From assembly GCA_031551635.1 (NCBI GenBank), contig JAVBNH010000033.1, positions 1-54,463 of the forward strand: a DNA stretch of 54,463 nucleotides, in the 5' to 3' direction. This document shows, piece by piece, positions 50,115 through 54,463 of the stretch (positions are counted from its first letter, which is position 1; the number at the start of each line of letters is the position of its first letter). The DNA is from JAVBNH01 sp031551635. Lineage in GTDB: Bacteria; Bacillota; Clostridia; Oscillospirales; Acutalibacteraceae. The notes below the pieces were generated by a model that was not told the origin of the DNA, did no database searches, and was given only the letters and a program-made list of their open reading frames with translations. A program made the translations under genes and the position numbers.

Positions 50115-50687
50115 TCAATAATAAATTTTAAACCCGCCCGACCTACCTGCGCCACCGGTAGCAGTTTTAAAAGCATAATTACCTCCTCCTCCTCCGCCGC
50201 CGCCAAAGCCGGAAACAGGTGGCTGACCGTTTTGATTATCCCAACCGGACCATGAGCCTGATTTTCCGCCAATGCCCATAGCAGAAGCACCGCCGCCGCC
50301 GCCACACCCTGAAGATCCCGATGTGTTGCCGGGGGAACCGCCGTTGAAACTGCGGATTATTGTACGGCTTTCCGGTGTATAATCTCCAAAAGATTGAGAC
50401 ACAGATTCCCCACCTCTTGTTGAATTTGAACCTTGAGGTTTGTTGCCATTTCCGCCGCTTATTGACTTTACAAGATATCCATCGCTTCCGCTTGTGACAG
50501 ATACCTCACCTCCCGCACCATAACTTCCATCAGTGTTGTTACAACCTCCGCCTCCATTACAGGAAACACTAAAGTTACCACAAGAAACAGATGATGTTCC
50601 TCCAGAAGAACCTTTATTGAACCCTGCAGACGATCCTGCGCCGCCTGAACCAATTACAACCGTACGGTGATTGGGTATATATGTCTT
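50115..50687 (-). pseudogene. Glycine-rich phage tail-tip region, in a shifted frame
   Basis: Open on the minus strand from a TGA at about 50690 to 50115, encoding PNHRTVVIGSGGAGSSAGFN, KGSSGG, many G-runs and a C-terminus GGAGRSGGFKIYY. No start codon or RBS precedes it. It continues the gene at 50614-51783 after a one-base shift at the ATATATA stretch (50676-50682). This type of glycine-rich domain forms the tip of phage tail fibres. Confidence 0.6.
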
Positions 50688-51783
50688 TCAAGGATTCGTC
50701 TATATCCCATAACGGATTATCATTCCAGTCCCTAGGTAAATCAGCTTCTTCTAATACACGTTTTGCTAAACAATATAGTGAAATACCATCATTAGTATCC
50801 GGAAATGTGCCTTTGAAGTAAGTCGTATCCATGAATCCCAGTAAATCCCTCGCTTTGAATGTTGCTGACAAGCCGTTTTGCGGCGCGCTCCATTCCGTAA
50901 GATAATAAACGCCTCCCGGAATTCTTTCCACTGTTTCACCAAGTTTAAACCCATACCATGTCTTAACTGATTGCCGTTCCATCATGGAGCTTGTCAATCC
51001 ATTTGGATTTACAGGGTTAAATGTACCGTCTCTGTTATCAAGCTCAAATTGAATCTCATATTTCGGCAAACTTGCACAAACAGGGTCAATGCTCTCTGTG
51101 CAGGAGTATTTTAGGATGTTCTCTTTTCTGTATGTTTTGTTTATACCAATAACAAGCTTGCCTATTCTGGCACGTCTATTAGGTTTGCTCCAGCCATAAA
51201 TTTTAAATACCAATAAATTGAAGTTTGACATTTCCCAGTTAACTGTGTGTGAGGTGTTTTCGATGTTAAAAACAGAATTTTTATCGTCGGCATTGCCGAA
51301 TTTATGGGATTCATCTTTAGATGGGGTTTCTGCGCCATTTATTCCTTTTTGATATGGCTGAACAGTAAATTCAGTTGCGTATTCACCAAAAACTTTATCC
51401 CATGTGATGGTGAACCCTGGAAGAGATGGTATTACTTCTTTAAATTTTATTCTTATCTCAATTTTAGAGTCAAAAATACCGGAATCATTGCAAAGTTCTT
51501 TACTGACAAATCCGCAATAGTTGTAATCTTTATCCGGTACTGTTTGCATTGTTCCGTTAAGCAACCAACGCCCAGGCTCTAGAGTGGCATATGGAGTTAG
51601 ACTAAAATCATTAGGTTCTTGGTTAAAAACTTTCAGTTTTGGAAATATTAAAGGCTGATCTCCTTCAACTTTATCAACCTCCGGCAGGCTTGGGTCAGTT
51701 ATGTTATACTCAATTTCCAAAAACGCCTCGCTTGTCAATTGCTGATTTTGATTTTCTTTCCATGCTGTGCTTACTTTTTGCAT
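50614..51783 (-). CDS. Phage baseplate/distal tail protein, probably frameshifted at its 3' end
   Basis: 389 aa in this frame. Start MQKVSTAWKENQNQQLTSEA behind GGAGGTG. Beta-rich N-terminal part with FLEIEYNITDPSLPEVDKVE, then a segment typical of Firmicutes tail proteins (KYEIQFELDNRDGTFNPVNP, MMERQSVKTWYGFKLGETVE, VYYLTEWSAPQNGLSATFKA, RDLLGFMDTTYFKG). The last 19 residues (YTQSPYGCNWFRRRRIVCRV) are the wrong frame over the glycine-rich region. Usually this family continues for several hundred more residues, so a deletion or fusion to a tail-tip gene plus a frameshift is likely. Confidence 0.7.
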   Translation of the reverse strand: MQKVSTAWKENQNQQLTSEAFLEIEYNITDPSLPEVDKVEGDQPLIFPKLKVFNQEPNDFSLTPYATLEPGRWLLNGTMQTVPDKDYNYCGFVSKELCNDSGIFDSKIEIRIKFKEVIPSLPGFTITWDKVFGEYATEFTVQPYQKGINGAETPSKDESHKFGNADDKNSVFNIENTSHTVNWEMSNFNLLVFKIYGWSKPNRRARIGKLVIGINKTYRKENILKYSCTESIDPVCASLPKYEIQFELDNRDGTFNPVNPNGLTSSMMERQSVKTWYGFKLGETVERIPGGVYYLTEWSAPQNGLSATFKARDLLGFMDTTYFKGTFPDTNDGISLYCLAKRVLEEADLPRDWNDNPLWDIDESLKDIYTQSPYGCNWFRRRRIVCRVQ

Positions 51784-51786
51784 TGT

Positions 51787-52188
51787 CTACACCTCCGTGA
51801 ATTGAAGACTGCAGCCTGTCCAGCCGAGAACATTTCCTTCATCATCCCGCCGCCACATTCCGGCGCTGCGGTCGCTGATATACATTTTGCTTTCTATCCA
51901 ATCGGCGCTTGCCTGGTCGAAAAACTTGACGTCGTTTGTGTAGTTTTTCGCAAATAAATCGTTAATTTCAGACCAATCCTCCGCATTAAGAAAGTTCCAT
52001 GAGACAGATATCTGTCTCACAGCCGGGCGCACTATGCTGCCCAAGAGTTTGCCGCTGACACTTGTGCCTGAGTCGACCATTGTGGATGTGGTTGCGCTGT
52101 AGGTTGTGGGCTCGGGCAACGCGTAATTAAACTTGGGTTCATCCAACCTTTCTCTGATAATTGTTACTAATGGTTCGTTAAGATACAT
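51787..52188 (-). CDS. Phage tail protein (DUF6711-like)
   Basis: 133 aa. Pattern IVRPAVRQISVSWNFLNAED, WSEINDLFAKNYTNDVKFFD, QASADWIESKMYISDRSAGM, WRRDDEGNVLGWTGCSLQFT matches small phage tail proteins of Clostridia. RBS GGAGGT; ends 4 bp before the next gene. Confidence 0.72.
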   Translation of the reverse strand: MYLNEPLVTIIRERLDEPKFNYALPEPTTYSATTSTMVDSGTSVSGKLLGSIVRPAVRQISVSWNFLNAEDWSEINDLFAKNYTNDVKFFDQASADWIESKMYISDRSAGMWRRDDEGNVLGWTGCSLQFTEV

Positions 52189-52230
52189 TATGATATACCT
52201 CCGTTCGTTAATTTTTTTTAAAAAATCATT

Positions 52231-53403
52231 TTATCTTGAAGTTGCTATGAGTTTACCGTCAAGAAACACACTAACTTTAGTCGCTGTTTTTGAATTTTTG
52301 TTGAACAATGCCGCCGTGAATGCTTCATATGTACCTTGGGATACAGCTTCAACGATTTGGTCATTATTCACTACGGCAGAGCGGCCGTTGATTGTGCCGA
52401 CCAACTCTGGCCCGGCTTCACGGGCGATAAAGGGTTGACCCGGTACAAGGAAACCGCCTCCAGCAAGTGATAAGATATTTAAAATTAATTGGGTGACGAG
52501 TGTACTGACCAATGTCATAACTATAGCAGCTGCTATTGCAGATACAGGGGTAACTAACAAAGGAGAGACCGATAAATTAAATGCCGATCTAATTGTTTCT
52601 GAGAGAGCCTTAAATACAACTTTTAATGCTCCTTTTGTGACAAATAACAAACCTGAAGTAACAACTGTACCGATCAAGAGGGTAAAGACACCTTCAGCAT
52701 ATTTTCCGTCCTTAAAAAATGCTGCGGCAGCCATGAAAGTTAAAGATGCTGCTGTGATTGGAATTTCAAACTTTTTTAAAGCGGGGATTTTAGCCGCAAA
52801 GTCACATGCTCCTGATGCTATGTCACATAAGGCACCTTCTTTCTGGTATGGTTTTTGGTCATCTTTTTTTCCGAATAAGTCAATTAGGCCTCTTCCTATT
52901 TTAAAGACTCCGCCCAAAATACCCACAGCGGTGCCTGTTTTCGGGTTTTTATTCTGTATTTCAACAACCTTGGCAAGTGCTGAGCCAATATACAAAAAAC
53001 CTTTGATCGACTTAATACTTTTAAGCTTATCTTCGCCTATACTCTGTGCTGCCAAACAGGTATCAGTGAAAGCACCAAAATATTGGCAATAATCGTTTGC
53101 ATATTTAAACATACTGTCATCGAGAGCTTTTTCAAAGAGACTGCTTGCTTTTAGCGCTATTTTTATATTATCGGCAGTTTTTTTGATATCGTCTCTTGGC
53201 TTCACGTTAATGTCAGACGGATTGAGAGACATACGAAACAAAAAGACTTCAACACAATTAGGAGGCGGAACTTTAATATCAGATGGGTTGATAGGATTAA
53301 AGATGTATGAAAAGTCTTCAAGGGAATTGGTTATTGGAGGATCAATTTGTGGCTCGGTCGGCTTAATCCATTCTTCCGGTAGGTTGGGGTATGTTTTATC
53401 CAT
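52231..53403 (-). CDS. Phage tail tape-measure-like protein with unusual N-terminus
   Basis: 390 aa, far shorter than normal tape measure proteins. The C-terminal 80 residues match tape-measure ends: GGGFLVPGQPFIAREAGPEL, VGTINGRSAVVNNDQIVEAV and VSVFLDGKLIATS. Residues about 100-300 are helical with several hydrophobic segments (AEGVFTLLIGTVVTSGLLFV; VSAIAAAIVMTLVSTLVTQL). The N-terminal 60 residues are Pro-rich with a repeated NPSDIKV/NPSDINV phrase. A degenerate copy of its 5' end lies at 54062-54134 beside a second DUF2500 gene. Could be a delivered effector rather than a structural protein (inference). Confidence 0.6.
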   Translation of the reverse strand: MDKTYPNLPEEWIKPTEPQIDPPITNSLEDFSYIFNPINPSDIKVPPPNCVEVFLFRMSLNPSDINVKPRDDIKKTADNIKIALKASSLFEKALDDSMFKYANDYCQYFGAFTDTCLAAQSIGEDKLKSIKSIKGFLYIGSALAKVVEIQNKNPKTGTAVGILGGVFKIGRGLIDLFGKKDDQKPYQKEGALCDIASGACDFAAKIPALKKFEIPITAASLTFMAAAAFFKDGKYAEGVFTLLIGTVVTSGLLFVTKGALKVVFKALSETIRSAFNLSVSPLLVTPVSAIAAAIVMTLVSTLVTQLILNILSLAGGGFLVPGQPFIAREAGPELVGTINGRSAVVNNDQIVEAVSQGTYEAFTAALFNKNSKTATKVSVFLDGKLIATSR

Positions 53404-53490
53404 TACACATCTTCCTTTGTATGAATTTCTGTTGTAATCGGTTAGGTTTTATGATAAAATTATGGTAAATTAATATTAGAGGTGTTTTGA

Positions 53491-54021
53491 ATGCATGGTA
53501 AATCACAACAAATACAAATAATTGCTATTTTTATTGTGACGATAGTTCTCGTGTTGATCATGTTGTTCTTTTGGTTCAGAAATATATCACCAATTTTAAA
53601 CAGTACCGAACTGCATGAGCGAGCGGAAGTTATTGGAAAAAAGATAGTGGAAAAAAACTTTGATGACACTATTACATCTACATATATTGTTACTTTTAAA
53701 TTTTCTGATGGTTCATTAAAAGAACTTTGGGTAGGTGTGGACAGAGCCGGAGAAGAGAGCTACTACGCTATCAATGAAGGTGATATTGGTACACTTACAT
53801 ACAAAGAAATAAAAGCCATCGAACAAAAATATAAAAATGAAGACATTCGCTGGGAAGGCCGACGATTTATAAGCTTCATGAAAGACAGTGAATACGGTGG
53901 AACAAAAATAGAGAAACGTGGACTAACTGAATTGACAGTGTTAATTATAGGGATTGGCTTCTTCATTTCTTTAGCGATTATTTTTATTGTGACTATTATT
54001 GTGAACGACAAGAAAAACTAA
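53491..54021 (+). CDS. DUF2500-family membrane protein
   Basis: 176 aa, divergent from the tape-measure-like gene, RBS AGAGGTG. Membrane helix at each end (QIQIIAIFIVTIVLVLIMLF; LTVLIIGIGFFISLAIIFIV) around a DUF2500-type domain with TYIVTFKFSDGSLKELWVGV, YYAINEGDIGTLTYKEIKAI and WEGRRFISF. The family has no known function. A paralogous copy lies at 54206. Confidence 0.75.
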   Translation: MHGKSQQIQIIAIFIVTIVLVLIMLFFWFRNISPILNSTELHERAEVIGKKIVEKNFDDTITSTYIVTFKFSDGSLKELWVGVDRAGEESYYAINEGDIGTLTYKEIKAIEQKYKNEDIRWEGRRFISFMKDSEYGGTKIEKRGLTELTVLIIGIGFFISLAIIFIVTIIVNDKKN

Positions 54022-54061
54022 CGCTCTAATTTAGTTCAATAAAATCAATACACCTCTTAAC

Positions 54062-54134
54062 TTGTGGCTCAGTTGATTTAATATATTCTTCCAGCAGGTG
54101 GGGTACGTTTTATCCATTACACATCCTCCTTCTT
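54062..54134 (-). pseudogene. Degenerate copy of the 5' end of the tape-measure-like gene
   Basis: Closely matches 53350-53420, including the RBS and the first codons (MDKTYP), then loses the frame (continuing CWKNILNQLS to a stop). It sits 88 bp from the start of the second DUF2500 gene, the same spacing and divergent orientation as the intact pair. Confidence 0.8.
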
Positions 54135-54205
54135 TATAAATTTTTGTTACAATAATTTAATAATAATAGTATAATTGCGATAGATTAATATAGGGAGTGT
54201 TTCAT

Positions 54206-54463
54206 ATGACGTTAAAGCCACTGATAATAATCATTGTTTCTGTTACTATTTTTATTATAGCTTTTATGTTGTCTGTTGGATTAATAGAAATAGCACCTTT
54301 TCTAAATAGCCCTGAAAAGCAGGAGCAAGCGGAAGTTGTAGAGAGAAGAAAAGTAAAACAATCGCACGATCCCTCTGGAGATCCGGGAGGCTACACGCTC
54401 TATTTGGTTACTTTCAAATTTTCTGACGGTTCAATGAAAGAATTCTTGATAGGAGTAGACAAG
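54206..54463 (+). CDS. DUF2500-family membrane protein, second copy (partial, runs off the right edge)
   Basis: ATG at 54206 behind GGGAGTG. Starts MTLKPLIIIIVSVTIFIIAF, contains LIEIAPFLNSPEKQEQAEVV and YLVTFKFSDGSMKEFLIGVD, closely parallel to 53491-54021 (ISPILNSTELHERAEVIGKK; YIVTFKFSDGSLKELWVGVD). Only the first 86 codons are in the window. Confidence 0.75.
   Translation, partial: MTLKPLIIIIVSVTIFIIAFMLSVGLIEIAPFLNSPEKQEQAEVVERRKVKQSHDPSGDPGGYTLYLVTFKFSDGSMKEFLIGVDK

Overview
The window looks like the chromosome of an anaerobic, spore-forming, gut-type member of the Clostridia (Oscillospirales/Ruminococcaceae-like). This rests on SpoIVA, a SPOCS/LysM spore protein, a cotJABC spore-coat operon, type I dockerin modules, several secreted carbohydrate-active enzymes, strong AAGGAGG ribosome binding sites and TTGACA/TATAAT promoters. 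No rRNA, tRNA or CRISPR array was seen.

Layout. 0-3.4 kb: sporulation pair (SPOCS-LysM protein then spoIVA). 3.4-6 kb: GH99/GH71-like secreted protein and an RraA-family protein. 6.2-8 kb: radical SAM protein plus aldo/keto reductase. 8.1-12.1 kb: GH38-like hydrolase and GPH sugar transporter, enclosed by a 37-bp perfect inverted repeat. 12.5-18.1 kb: DUF6398 protein, GLUG-repeat surface protein and an ABC exporter pair. 18.3-21.4 kb: AT-rich island with a frameshifted DNRLRE/papain-like protease gene and a dockerin-like secreted protein. 21.5-23.6 kb: htpG under a CIRCE operator. 23.7-29.1 kb: four-gene operon (class III aminotransferase, tandem class II aldolase, sn-glycerol-1-phosphate dehydrogenase, OPA-type MFS transporter). 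29.4-31.7 kb: SatD-TPR and DUF3307 pair. 31.8-36.5 kb: DUF4838 protein, a nested MITE, a GH16 enzyme and a lipoprotein. 36.7-37.9 kb: cotJABC. 38.2-46.2 kb: cobalamin-riboswitch operon. 46.2-47.5 kb: IS30. 47.5-54.5 kb: a cotJC relic, then a small phage tail/lysis remnant and a duplicated DUF2500 cassette.

The most interesting system is the 38.2-46.2 kb operon. One strong promoter and a cobalamin riboswitch precede a DUF2292 microprotein, two DUF4430 proteins (one secreted, one membrane-tethered), a secreted alpha/alpha-toroid protein with a dockerin, EcfT, and a single polypeptide fusing two ECF ATPases with an S component. DUF4430 plus alpha/alpha toroid are the two halves of animal intrinsic factor/transcobalamin, so this looks like a Gram-positive, intrinsic-factor-like system that captures cobalamin and passes it to an ECF transporter.

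The second theme is small dispersed DNA. A ~68-bp palindromic repeat occurs in four full copies and one degenerate copy. One copy sits inside a second repeat whose uninterrupted version is also in the window, giving an apparent 4-bp CTAA target duplication. In three places the edge of this repeat supplies the last codons and stop of an ORF. Separate low-complexity repeats begin at the stop codons of several genes.
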